Shown here: positions 15,588-22,869 of the stretch, piece after piece | Position numbering within the stretch: the stretch's first letter is position 1 | Layout of the letters: the number at the start of each line of letters is the position of its first letter | IMG/VR virus record: IMGVR_UViG_3300049793_000244 | Coordinates: 1-23,892 of that record | Length of the DNA stretch: 23,892 nt | Direction: 5' to 3' (one strand) | Origin: a virus | The notes under the pieces: model-generated | Seen by the model: the letters and a program-made list of their open reading frames with translations, nothing else | Databases searched by the model: none | Told to the model about the DNA's origin: nothing | Translations under genes and position numbers: made by a program

Positions 15588-15612
15588 AAGCCCCGTGGGA
15601 ACCACGGGGCTT
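15588..15612. terminator. Bidirectional terminator between converging genes
   Basis: An 11-bp perfect stem (AAGCCCCGTGG / CCACGGGGCTT) with a 3-base loop. The minus-strand read has a strong T-run after the stem (TTTTTATTTTT); the plus-strand tail is weaker. It ends both the dNMP kinase transcript and the opposing unit at 15657. A second 7-bp hairpin follows at 15616-15634. Confidence 0.9.
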
Positions 15613-15656
15613 AAATTTCAGTTATTCACTGAAAAGATATAACTGCAGGGGAACAG

Positions 15657-15980
15657 TTACAATTTGACGGGGGCAGTATCAGTTAATTGAATCTCGTTAA
15701 TGAACTCATTCCCAGCTTTCTGGTCAGCGAACATTTCAAGAATATTTCTTTTACATCCAATAGATAAAGCGGCACCGCTAACGATAGCAGCCAAAAGTTC
15801 ATCCACAGCAGACTTAGGCTTAGAATTAACTTTATATTGACTACCCATAGCGCTAGCAAGGATTTTTGCGTTTTTCACGGAAACAGCTGAAGCTGCTGCG
15901 ATATTCCCAATAATCGCATTTGCTGCAGTTTTATCGCCAATCGCCTGAATAAAAACAAGTTGTGTTTTTTTAGTTAACAT
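15657..15980 (-). CDS. Ala-rich small protein, 107 aa, paralogue of next gene
   Basis: MLTKKTQLVFIQAIGDKTAA: the first 25 residues align with those of the 133-residue gene just upstream (L-[TS]-K-K-T, then A-x-x-x-K-x-A-A). The rest is Ala/Ser-rich with a helical pattern. No catalytic or membrane motif. It ends at the bidirectional terminator. The paired arrangement suggests gene duplication. Perhaps a minor head or internal protein, since it lies in the head gene run. Confidence 0.6.
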   Translation of the reverse strand: MLTKKTQLVFIQAIGDKTAANAIIGNIAAASAVSVKNAKILASAMGSQYKVNSKPKSAVDELLAAIVSGAALSIGCKRNILEMFADQKAGNEFINEIQLTDTAPVKL

Positions 15981-15992
15981 ATTTTATCCTAA

Positions 15993-16394
15993 TTATGAAG
16001 CCATTATTCCAGCAGTTTTAAGAGCTGCAATTATTGCGTCAAATTTTGCTTCAACAGCATCTATGCGCGCTTCTACTTGCGTACGCAATGTTTCAAGATC
16101 AGCATTGTCAGCTTTAACGTCAAGCGCTGATACTACTGCTGTTCGCAGTGTGTCGATACCTACGTCAACTTCAGCCTTTGTTGGTTCTGCAGGAATTGCT
16201 GCTGTAAAATTAGAATTAGCAATTACAGTAGCTGTAACAACTGCTGCGCTCAAATTAGACGTTACACCTAATGCAGCAATAGCAGCAGCTTGAGAGTTTC
16301 CGCCAGCATCAACAGCAGCAGCAAGCTCAGCAGCAGCAACTTTGTTAGCTAGCGCGACGGTTAGGATTTCTTTTGTTTTTTTCGATAAAGCCAT
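15993..16394 (-). CDS. Ala-rich protein with coiled-coil C-terminus, 133 aa
   Basis: MALSKKTKEILTVALANKVA at the N-terminus matches the paralogue downstream; the centre is dominated by Ala, Val and Thr; residues 95-125 (ADLETLRTQVEARIDAVEAK) look like a heptad coiled coil. A strong ribosome-binding site (AAGGAGAATGTC) precedes the ATG, and a 7-bp palindrome (CACTAAT/ATTAGTG, 16414-16428) lies in the gap before it. Possibly a trimerising virion component; not recognised as a named family. Confidence 0.6.
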   Translation of the reverse strand: MALSKKTKEILTVALANKVAAAELAAAVDAGGNSQAAAIAALGVTSNLSAAVVTATVIANSNFTAAIPAEPTKAEVDVGIDTLRTAVVSALDVKADNADLETLRTQVEARIDAVEAKFDAIIAALKTAGIMAS

Positions 16395-16450
16395 GACATT
16401 CTCCTTGGAAAGACACTAATAATTAGTGACATGTGCTAAAAAGAAGATTG

Positions 16451-17161
16451 CTACAGAACGTAGACGATTGACCCATCTTCACAGATTTCACGAATAGTTC
16501 TCATGGGTTTGTTATCGGATGGGAAATAGTTTTCATCCAAAGATGAGCCATTTACATAGGTCGTCTGAGAGTCATATTCAAACCCTCTACCTTCATGTAT
16601 GTGACCGAAAACATGGAGTTTTATCTGAGTTTCAACGATTCTTTTGGCTAAATGTTCACAACCTACATGGAGTCCACCGCTTCGTGCGACTAAATCAAGA
16701 ATTCCATGAGGAGGCCCATGAGTGATTAGAATTTCAGTATCTTCAGGAATCAAATCCCAGTGAGGCTTGATCCAGGGGTGCTTAGTATTGGACCCTTCTT
16801 CAGTACGATGACGATTAAAGGCCCAACTGTGAAACCATGGTTGAACTGGAGATCCCCAGATTTTAATACCCTCGATTTCAATACCAGAATCGTTCAAAAG
16901 AACAATTCCTCTTTTGGCAAATTCTTCTTTCCAGACATCGAAATTAGACTCAAGGTTCCAGTCGTGATTTCCAGGAATTACGATTTTATACTTATATTCT
17001 TGTTTTTCAAGCCAAAGCATGAACGCTTCTACTTCCATGGGAGTTCCGCGGCCAGTAAAGTCACCAGAATGGATCAAAATATCTCCACCTTCACAGATAA
17101 ATTTATCGTGACGATTATGAGTATCGGAAAGAATGTCTATTATGAGTTTTTTTGTTTCCAC
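16451..17161 (-). CDS. Calcineurin-like metallophosphoesterase
   Basis: 236 residues with the full set of metal-binding motifs: D-x-H (LSDTHNRH, D13/H15), GD (HSGDFTGRG, D34), GNHD (PGNHDWN, residues 64-67), TH (LITHGPPHGILD) and GHxH (VFGHIHEG). This order identifies a two-metal phosphoesterase; the T-H-G-P-P-H-G motif and length resemble the MPPED1/2-like group. Such phage enzymes act on phosphodiesters or nucleotides; the substrate here is not known. It lies between the HNH nuclease and the Ala-rich pair, within the head module and on the same strand. No signal peptide, so cytoplasmic. Confidence 0.92.
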   Translation of the reverse strand: METKKLIIDILSDTHNRHDKFICEGGDILIHSGDFTGRGTPMEVEAFMLWLEKQEYKYKIVIPGNHDWNLESNFDVWKEEFAKRGIVLLNDSGIEIEGIKIWGSPVQPWFHSWAFNRHRTEEGSNTKHPWIKPHWDLIPEDTEILITHGPPHGILDLVARSGGLHVGCEHLAKRIVETQIKLHVFGHIHEGRGFEYDSQTTYVNGSSLDENYFPSDNKPMRTIREICEDGSIVYVL

Positions 17162-17185
17162 GATGGTTTTATATCACAGAAAGAA

Positions 17186-17941
17186 CTATATTCTGTTGCC
17201 TTTCTTGTTATTATCTTCAGCTGTTAAGTATTGGAGATTCCAAGGAACATGTAAGCCACTGACCTTTTTGCCTCGCAAAGGAACGATATGGTCCACTTCG
17301 TATCCAGCAGGGCAATTTTCGTAAATACGTTGAATTTCGTCTATTTGCTGTTGAGATAACCAAGGAGGAGTAGCCCGCTTTTTTCTAGCTTTATATAGAG
17401 CAGTGCGAGCATTCTTCTTAGGTTGATTAGCTCTGTCGTACTTACGTTCTATTTCACGTTTACGCTCAGGATTTTCTTTTGCCCATTTAGTTGCCTTAGT
17501 AGCATGGTATTCTTTATTTTCTTGATAATAATTTTCGTTTGTTTCACGCCTTTTATCTGGATTAGTTTCTTTATATTCTCTAACTCTTCGTTTAATTTCT
17601 TCAGCGTTTTCTTCATAAAAATCACCACAACATGTTTTGCAAGCTGATACTTTTCCTGAAAGACGGTTTTTATTATTATGGAAATCGTCTAAAGATAAGT
17701 TTTTCCCACATTTTGAACAAACCTTATGTCCATCTTTTGTTGGTTCGTGATCTAGCCACCTACGCGCTCTTGCTTGTGCGGCTTGATCTTCATTAAGTTT
17801 GATATTTCTTTCCTTGAAAAGCTTATTTAAACTTTCATGCTTCATTCCGGTAATGGCGATGATTTCTGGGTTACTTTTACCCTCAAGACGAAGTTCGATT
17901 GATTTCTGTTTGATTTCTTCGGTATATTTTATTTTGCTCAT
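17186..17941 (-). CDS. HNH homing endonuclease with zinc motif and HTH-like N-terminus
   Basis: 251 residues. The N-terminus (residues 5-45) is helix-turn-helix-like (KSNPEIIAITGMKHESLNKL). Cys75/Cys78 and Cys101/Cys104 form a likely zinc site. The centre is a long Arg/Glu/Lys helix. The nuclease core is at the end: YEVDHIVPLRGKKVSGLH with D217/H218, then WNLQYLTAEDNNKKGNRI, giving the D-H, N and N/K residues of HNH enzymes. The gene sits just after the major capsid gene's terminator, a typical homing insertion next to a conserved essential gene. Its own start has an AAAGGAGATCAC ribosome-binding site. Confidence 0.9.
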   Translation of the reverse strand: MSKIKYTEEIKQKSIELRLEGKSNPEIIAITGMKHESLNKLFKERNIKLNEDQAAQARARRWLDHEPTKDGHKVCSKCGKNLSLDDFHNNKNRLSGKVSACKTCCGDFYEENAEEIKRRVREYKETNPDKRRETNENYYQENKEYHATKATKWAKENPERKREIERKYDRANQPKKNARTALYKARKKRATPPWLSQQQIDEIQRIYENCPAGYEVDHIVPLRGKKVSGLHVPWNLQYLTAEDNNKKGNRI

Positions 17942-18003
17942 GTGATCTCCTTTAATAAGATTACATCGCTAATGATAAAAGTAAAGGGATTTTTGAAATA
18001 AAA

Positions 18004-18029
18004 AAGCCCCAATATTTCTATTGGGGCTT
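18004..18029 (-). terminator. Terminator of the head operon
   Basis: Perfect 11-bp stem (AAGCCCCAATA / TATTGGGGCTT) with a TTTC loop, 25 bases after the capsid stop codon. On the minus strand it is followed by TTTTTTATTT. Confidence 0.9.
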
Positions 18030-18054
18030 AAACGTAATTAACTATTTGTTTTAA

Positions 18055-19440
18055 TTAAGAAAGTTGTCCAGTAATGTTCTCGATTAAAACATTTTTTCTC
18101 GGCTGATACATAGCTAAAGATAAGAAACGAAAATGTGCTTCAGGTAGTGACAAGTCGTTAACAGCAAGTTTTAATTTACTGTATGGAGCAAGTTGAGCGA
18201 TTCCCATTGTGTTACCTTGGATAAGGAATCCAGTAACAGAACCTGGCTGACGGTTTCCAAGGTCACGGAACACAGGGTTTCCAGCACCTTGAGCAATACG
18301 ACCAACAAATTTAGCAGAAGCAGCAGATCCACCAGCATCAGAACGATATACGTTATAATACTGAGCACCAGCAGCAGCTGTGATCGTTACAGTTACAGCG
18401 TTACCTGCAGTTGCAACAGCTTGCGCTGAAGCAGTAGAAGGAGCTGACTCACCACGCATAGACACTGAAGTCACGTAGTAATTGTAAGTAGCAGCAGCTA
18501 AAAGAGAACCAGCAGCACCAGCGTCAGCAGTTGCAATCGCAGGAGCCAAAGGCGAACCAGCGCGTGAACGTGCAGGACGAGTTTTACCAGAAAGGAAACG
18601 AGATGCCTCTAAGCTTACTACTGCAGCAGATGTCCACTGAGTTCTAAGGTGAGCACCAGTTGCCTCTTGAGCAGAACCAGCAAGCATAATTCTTTCTTTA
18701 GCGTGAGCAATTTTGTTGTACGCAGAAAGAGAAATAGGGTCAAGAACTAAACGGTCAGCCGCACCCATGTTCATTGCTGAACGAACAGATGAATCTTCAA
18801 TGATTGACTGAGTAAGAGTTCCACCAGCAGAAAGAACAACTGTTTGGTCAGATCCAAACTCAGCAAACATCAAGTCTTGAGTGTTTGATTGAGCGTCAGA
18901 TTGACGAACTTGTTGATCTACACCGATCATGTTAGGAACTTTTGCAACTGCAAGAGGGTTCCCGTCAAATACACCAGCGTTAGAGAAATCAGACTGTCCA
19001 CGGAACAAGTCGAATTCAATGTCACCAGCAAGTTTCATAGCAGCATCTGAAGCAGCACGGTCTTCAGCTTTTACGCCGTCGAATGCACCGATCAAGTTAG
19101 CAGCTACTGTAACTCTACGAGTAGTTGAGTAATAAGCCATTGGGACTACCGCACGAACGTAGTTCGACGTGTCTTCTTCTCCAATACCACCTTCAAATTG
19201 AGCTGAACCACCGAAGATTCCGTAGTCAAGTTGACGATTAAACTGGTGAAGTTGTGACTTCACATCTTTCGATGGAAGCATTTTTTGTAACTTGATGTGC
19301 GAGTCATCAAATGTTACGTTTTGCATTACTGGGGAAAGGTCTTCCACCATCAATGCAGCACCCTGTGCTAGTTGGCCAGGAGCGGCGTTGTAACTACCTG
19401 CTTCAAGGGCCTTCATGAGTGACTGAAGTTGTTCAATCAT
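18055..19440 (-). CDS. Major capsid protein (HK97 fold) with Ig/FnIII-like insertion
   Basis: 461 residues. It sits after protease, small head protein and scaffold genes, the usual capsid position. Typical features: an N-terminal segment probably removed on maturation (MIEQLQSLMKALEAGSYNAA, then PGQLAQGAAL and VEDL), an N-arm and E-loop region around 55-100 (LPSKDVKSQLHQFNRQLDYG, EGGIGEED), a P-domain with LVLDPISLSAYNKI near 231, and a C-terminal A-domain (LKLAVNDLSLPEAHFRFLSL). Residues about 297-396 form an inserted beta-domain with YNYYVTSVSMRGESAPS and YYNVYRSDAGG, matching the [Y]-x-V-x-[A/S]-x-x-G-E-S and Y-N-V-Y-R pattern of Ig/FnIII-like domains. A strong AGGAG precedes the ATG. Confidence 0.93.
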   Translation of the reverse strand: MIEQLQSLMKALEAGSYNAAPGQLAQGAALMVEDLSPVMQNVTFDDSHIKLQKMLPSKDVKSQLHQFNRQLDYGIFGGSAQFEGGIGEEDTSNYVRAVVPMAYYSTTRRVTVAANLIGAFDGVKAEDRAASDAAMKLAGDIEFDLFRGQSDFSNAGVFDGNPLAVAKVPNMIGVDQQVRQSDAQSNTQDLMFAEFGSDQTVVLSAGGTLTQSIIEDSSVRSAMNMGAADRLVLDPISLSAYNKIAHAKERIMLAGSAQEATGAHLRTQWTSAAVVSLEASRFLSGKTRPARSRAGSPLAPAIATADAGAAGSLLAAATYNYYVTSVSMRGESAPSTASAQAVATAGNAVTVTITAAAGAQYYNVYRSDAGGSAASAKFVGRIAQGAGNPVFRDLGNRQPGSVTGFLIQGNTMGIAQLAPYSKLKLAVNDLSLPEAHFRFLSLAMYQPRKNVLIENITGQLS

Positions 19441-19469
19441 TTTAATTCTCCTTCTTTTACCTTCTGCAT

Positions 19470-20354
19470 TTATTTAAGCAGGTGGCTAATTGTTTTTAGA
19501 TCTGGTTGAGCGTTAAGATAGAAAGCGTTAATAGCATCTCTATCGGATTTACTAAGTGTTGGTTCTGCGGCTTTCTTCATCAAAAGTGCGGTCACTTCTG
19601 ATTTAGAGAGTTGTTTCTCATCATTACCAACAATTTCACTTTTAGTGACTTGTTCGTATTGAGTGATGGCCTTCCCTTGAGGCACTTTCTTAACAAGTTG
19701 TGTTAAGAAGTCTTGTACTCCAGCTAGATTCTTTTGAAGTTCAGCAGCTTGTGCTTTTGCAGCAGCAGCTTCTGATTTCGCGAGTTCTAACTCAGCGTTT
19801 TCTGATTTATTCATCATTGTCATGTCTCCACATTTGTCAATTTCACCAGGAGCGGCAGCGGCAGGTGCTTCAGGAGCAGCTGGGGCAGCAACGGGTGCTT
19901 GTGCATTTGGAGCAGCATGAGTATGCTCAGCGCCTTGTGCATCTAATGCTCTAACGCAAGAATCATGGTGAGCTAAAAGCTCAGCTTTCGACATTGACAT
20001 GTACATTTGGTCCATGTGTGCAATATCTTCGGCATCATATCCACTTGCATCGTCAGCAGCAGGAGCGATTGGAGCTTGTTCGCCTTCAGCAGGAGCAGCA
20101 GGTGCGGCTTCAGCAGCGGGAGCAGCTTCTTTCGATTCAGCAGCTGGAGCGTCTTTAGGCTTCTCTTCCTTAGACTCTTCAGGTTTAGCTTCTTTTGATT
20201 CCGCAGGCTTATCTTTCGATTCGTCAGCAGATTCGTCTTCAGCCTTAGCTAAAGAGGCAGGAACAGTTGAACCAGCAATATCAGCAATGTGTGCTGAAAA
20301 TTCTGTTTCCAGATTCTTAATGAGTTGTGACAACTCTTGTTCTGTGTACTGCAT
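19470..20354 (-). CDS. Capsid scaffold / core protein
   Basis: 294 residues, between the small head gene and the capsid gene. Very low complexity: an E/K/S/A/P-rich acidic stretch (residues 40-110), a His/Met patch (AEDIAHMDQMYMSMSKAELL), another Ala/Pro run, then a coiled-coil C-terminal third (NAELELAKSEAAAAKAQAAE, ending LKTISHLLK). Acidic, disordered and coiled-coil make-up is the usual form of phage scaffolds, which assemble the procapsid and are removed by the protease. The N-terminal LLs and 'AGSTVPASLAKAED' faintly recall the capsid N-terminus. The AGGAGG site is the strongest in the window, consistent with high expression. Confidence 0.82.
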   Translation of the reverse strand: MQYTEQELSQLIKNLETEFSAHIADIAGSTVPASLAKAEDESADESKDKPAESKEAKPEESKEEKPKDAPAAESKEAAPAAEAAPAAPAEGEQAPIAPAADDASGYDAEDIAHMDQMYMSMSKAELLAHHDSCVRALDAQGAEHTHAAPNAQAPVAAPAAPEAPAAAAPGEIDKCGDMTMMNKSENAELELAKSEAAAAKAQAAELQKNLAGVQDFLTQLVKKVPQGKAITQYEQVTKSEIVGNDEKQLSKSEVTALLMKKAAEPTLSKSDRDAINAFYLNAQPDLKTISHLLK

Positions 20355-20389
20355 TCTGACCTCCTAAGTCGTTTAAATTATTTAATTAA

Positions 20390-20851
20390 TTAAACGCCTT
20401 TTGTAGGCCAATAAAGCTCGTCAATTTCAATATCAACAGCTTTTGCGTCCATAGAAGCAGCAGTAACGGCTGTACCGTTAGCAATTTCTTTTAATTGGAT
20501 AGCAACACCAGTTTTGATCGTTTCAAAATTAGCGATCAAAAGGTCAATGTCAGTTGGGATTGGGTTGTTTGCAGCAGTAAGCTCGTAAGCAATTTCAAGC
20601 TTATGAGGTGCGAAAGCGACTAGGTCATTTCCAAATACATCTTTAGAAATAGCATCAACTGCTCTAATACGGATAGCAATAACTGCTGCTCCGGCAATTT
20701 CTGAACCAGCGTCAGATAGGAATAACATTGGCCAGCCAGCAGCATCGCGGGCTTGACGTACAGTGTCGATGGTCGCAGATCCAGCATAACGAACTTTTAG
20801 TTTGTCAGCTACATCTCTTAGCAAAGCATCGGCTTTAGCAAGACTTTTCAT
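20390..20851 (-). CDS. Small head protein, first gene of the head operon, 153 aa
   Basis: The ATG at 20851 (MKSLAKADALLRDVADKLKV) is preceded by AAGGAG with 7 bases of spacing, so it is preferred over the start 13 codons upstream. Residues 20-153 are mixed alpha/beta (GSEIAGAAVIAIRIRAVDAI, then ANNPIPTDIDLLIANFETIK). The position before scaffold and capsid genes fits a head decoration, internal head or portal-linked protein. No motif gives a name. The promoter at 20963-20992 drives it, leaving a leader of about 100 bases. Confidence 0.6.
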   Translation of the reverse strand: MKSLAKADALLRDVADKLKVRYAGSATIDTVRQARDAAGWPMLFLSDAGSEIAGAAVIAIRIRAVDAISKDVFGNDLVAFAPHKLEIAYELTAANNPIPTDIDLLIANFETIKTGVAIQLKEIANGTAVTAASMDAKAVDIEIDELYWPTKGV

Positions 20852-20962
20852 TTTATAACTCCTTATGGGTTTATGGGTATTGGCGTTCAAGGTCAGATAC
20901 CGAGATACGCTAACCTGTTGTAACTTGTATAAGAATAGGTCTCACGCAAAATAGTCTATGAT

Positions 20963-20992
20963 ATCATAAAGTTAGATACTAAAAGCTGCCAA
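20963..20992 (-). promoter_or_regulatory. Sigma-70-like promoter of the head operon
   Basis: On the minus strand TTGGCA (20987-20992) is followed after 18 bases by TATGAT (20963-20968). Five of six -35 bases match. The -10 box is one arm of a 12-bp perfect palindrome (TATGATATCATA, 20957-20968), so the same site reads TATGAT on both strands. It fits the minus-strand start of the head genes. Confidence 0.6.
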
Positions 20993-21036
20993 ACCATGAC
21001 AGGTTTATTCAATAAAAACAGGTCAAACGCAATCTT

Positions 21037-21045
21037 TGATATAAG
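21037..21045 (+). promoter_or_regulatory. Possible extended -10 promoter before the protease gene
   Basis: TGATATAAG matches the extended form T-G-N-TATAAT with one mismatch, but no convincing -35 hexamer lies upstream. The predicted start would fall inside the ribosome-binding site (GGGAG at 21051-21055), which argues against it; a start further upstream is also possible. Confidence 0.25.
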
Positions 21046-21060
21046 TAGTTGGGAGAATTC

Positions 21061-22284
21061 ATGGGAATGTTTATTCACGGTATCGCGGCCTCAGAAAATA
21101 TCGACAGTTCGGGCGAGCGCATCTCTATATTAGGGATGGACATCTCATCTTTGGCCGTCGATGGTATCTTTAATTGGGAACACAAAGCTGACCAACCTGG
21201 TCAAATTGTTGGGAAAGTCTTAAAAGCTAAAAAGATTCTATCTGAAGAAGACTGCGAAGATGACGTTCAATTAGAATTTTTCCGTAAATGCGGTGTTCCA
21301 TATCTTTACGTTATGGGCGAGCTTTTTGACGACTATAAAGAGTCAGCCAAAGAAGTGGCTGGAATGTTCCGTTATGACGCAGACCATAAAGAATCTAACG
21401 AAAAAACCGTTATGAACTTTTCTATTGAAGGCGCTAAAATTGAAAAACAAGGCATGGACATTCTTAAGTCTATTGCCCGTAAAGTTACCCTGACCGCTCT
21501 TCCTTGTAATAAGGCTGCAATCGCTCAGATGGTTTCGACAGCTCCTGCAAAACCTAAAAAGAACTCAATTGATGAACTTTTCAAAACTGAAGAGATCAAA
21601 GCTGAAATTTTTGAGCCACTTCAAAAAGATCAGCCTAAATTGACTGTTGCTCCAGCTCCTGGTTCTGCCAGCTCAATTGGCGCTACTAAGTCCGGTAAAC
21701 CTATCCTAGCAACAGCTAAAATACACGAATATCACGATTTTGACGAAACTGACCACAGAGATGCGTCTACTGCTCACCTTAATATGGCTTCTAAGCTTGG
21801 TGAAACAGATTTCAAAATGGCTCAACATCATAGAAATAAAGGAATTTTACATAATTCTGCTGCTAACACTTTGATGGATAAAAAGAAGAGAATTACCTCT
21901 GGAATAACGCCTAAAATAGCAACACCAGCACCTAAACCGAACCTTTCTACTAAAGTTCCATACGGCGCAATTTCTGAGTTTAAGAAATCTCTTGATGCAG
22001 GTTCTGGTATGGCTGCTCCTTCCCAGCTTACTGGCGGCGCTGCTTTGGCCAAAGAAGATCTCGCTAAACCTAAGAAAAAGTCTCAATGGCTTATGCGTGC
22101 TGAAAAAGAATACGAAATGTGGTCTAAAAAAGAGCAGTTCGAGTCTTTCATGACAAAAAGAATGCCTAACATGACCAAAGGTGAGATAATCTCCATCGGA
22201 CAAATTTTTGTATTAAATAAAAGCTTGAAATTAGAAGAAATCATGCTAAAATTAAGAAATGATAATTTACAAGATCACGAATAA
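21061..22284 (+). CDS. Prohead protease fused to a scaffold-like C-terminal region
   Basis: Start at ATG 21061 (MGMFIHGIAASENIDSSGER), five bases after GGGAG. Residues 1-150 carry capsid-protease features: a G-I-A-x-S-E-N-I-D strand, IFNWEHKADQPGQIVGKV with the catalytic-type His41, VMGELFDDY, then FSIEGAKIEKQGMDI with Ser121 as the likely nucleophile, and VTLTALPCNKAAI. This is the usual H/S pair of phage prohead proteases. Residues 150-300 are a linker with His-rich segments. Residues 310-334 match the capsid N-terminal motif (L-x-AGS, AAP-x-QL, GAAL, EDL; 16 of 25 identical). A charged helical C-terminus follows. It would cleave the scaffold and capsid during maturation. On the opposite strand from the head operon, overlapped by a GIY-YIG gene. 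Confidence 0.85.
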   Translation: MGMFIHGIAASENIDSSGERISILGMDISSLAVDGIFNWEHKADQPGQIVGKVLKAKKILSEEDCEDDVQLEFFRKCGVPYLYVMGELFDDYKESAKEVAGMFRYDADHKESNEKTVMNFSIEGAKIEKQGMDILKSIARKVTLTALPCNKAAIAQMVSTAPAKPKKNSIDELFKTEEIKAEIFEPLQKDQPKLTVAPAPGSASSIGATKSGKPILATAKIHEYHDFDETDHRDASTAHLNMASKLGETDFKMAQHHRNKGILHNSAANTLMDKKKRITSGITPKIATPAPKPNLSTKVPYGAISEFKKSLDAGSGMAAPSQLTGGAALAKEDLAKPKKKSQWLMRAEKEYEMWSKKEQFESFMTKRMPNMTKGEIISIGQIFVLNKSLKLEEIMLKLRNDNLQDHE

Positions 22285-22633
22285 AATTAACGGAAAATCT
22301 TATATCGGACAAACGGTCCAAAAACTATCTTTTCGATGGGCTAGACATAAACGAGATTTCGATAGAATGGCTATATCTAAAGCCATACTGAAACATGGCT
22401 CAGATAATTTTGAAATTAAAATATTATCTACCTGCTCTTCTTTAGAAGAAATGAATCACAGAGAACAATACTATATAAGACTTTTCAATACGTTAAGTCC
22501 TTTAGGATACAATGTGAAATCTGGTGGCCACAATAGTAGAATGTCTGAAGAGACCAAGAAAAAGATATCCAATTCTCTTAAAGGTAAGCCAGGACATTCT
22601 GTTTCTCAAAATACCTTTTCAGTCAATATCTAG
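22259..22633 (+). CDS. GIY-YIG homing endonuclease, short
   Basis: 124 residues from ATG at 22259. The GIY-YIG core is complete: IIYKITNKINGKSYIGQTVQ (the IYKI strand, then SYIG), an Arg in LSFRWARHKRD, and a Glu in MNHREQYYIRLF. A short NUMOD-type DNA-binding repeat follows (RMSEETKKKISNSLKGKPGH), after which the protein ends, earlier than in most relatives, which often have a further helix-turn-helix part; it may be a trimmed form. It overlaps the protease gene by 26 bases, so it probably landed just at the 3' end and formed a new protease C-terminus. Homing next to a conserved gene is common for this family. Confidence 0.9.
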   Translation: MIIYKITNKINGKSYIGQTVQKLSFRWARHKRDFDRMAISKAILKHGSDNFEIKILSTCSSLEEMNHREQYYIRLFNTLSPLGYNVKSGGHNSRMSEETKKKISNSLKGKPGHSVSQNTFSVNI

Positions 22634-22651
22634 GGTATGTAAAAGTCAAAG

Positions 22652-22680
22652 AAATCATACTCATGGTATGGTTTTTCGTT
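22652..22680 (+). terminator. Terminator after protease and GIY-YIG genes
   Basis: AAATCATAC and GTATGGTTT pair over 9 bp (one G-T) around a TCATG loop, followed by a TTTTTCGTTTT run. It ends the protease transcript and separates it from the RNA region. Confidence 0.78.
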
Positions 22681-22706
22681 TTCTCTAAAATAATATTAAA
22701 AAATAG

Positions 22707-22734
22707 TTGCGTCTTTTTTAAAAATGCGATACAT
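22707..22734 (+). promoter_or_regulatory. Candidate promoter of the RNA region
   Basis: TTGCGT (22707-22712) precedes TGCGATACAT (22725-22734); read as an extended -10, T-G-C-GATACA, it gives a start near 22740, right where the first RNA structure begins. The -35 matches the TTGCG of the other tRNA promoter (2756-2761). The -10 is weak, so this is a candidate only. Confidence 0.45.
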
Positions 22735-22744
22735 TGATTAAGTA

Positions 22745-22807
22745 ACTCAACTCCCGAACACGGTTCGATTCCGTGGTTGTGTGGATTTCACAAGAGTTGA
22801 GTCACCA
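22745..22807 (+). ncRNA. tRNA-like three-way junction RNA ending in CCA
   Basis: A 9-bp perfect stem (ACTCAACTC with GAGTTGAGT) closes two hairpins of exactly 5+7+5: CACGG-TTCGATT-CCGTG and TTGTG-TGGATTT-CACAA, the second directly joined to the closing stem as a T arm is in a tRNA. The 3' end reads CACCA. It looks like a tRNA with no D arm, or a T-arm-bearing fragment. The first loop is a classic T loop; as an anticodon loop it would read CGA (Ser). Which role is right is not settled by sequence. Confidence 0.5.
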
Positions 22808-22869
22808 CTTTGGGTCTCGCGGTGTAGAGCGGTGAAAGTCCGTAGGGACACATTATTAAACATAAAACA

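Noticed and set aside
20005-20370. Long plus-strand frames opposite the scaffold gene
   Set aside because: They arise from Ala/Ser-biased codons on the other strand; composition follows the scaffold and no start signal is present.
21040-21047. T4-type late promoter (TATAAATA-like) before the protease
   Set aside because: Only TATAAGTA is present, and no consistent series of such boxes occurs before other late genes in the window.
21049-21060. TTG start for the protease at 21049
   Set aside because: ATG at 21061 has a good ribosome-binding site, and the TTG would start inside that site's region.
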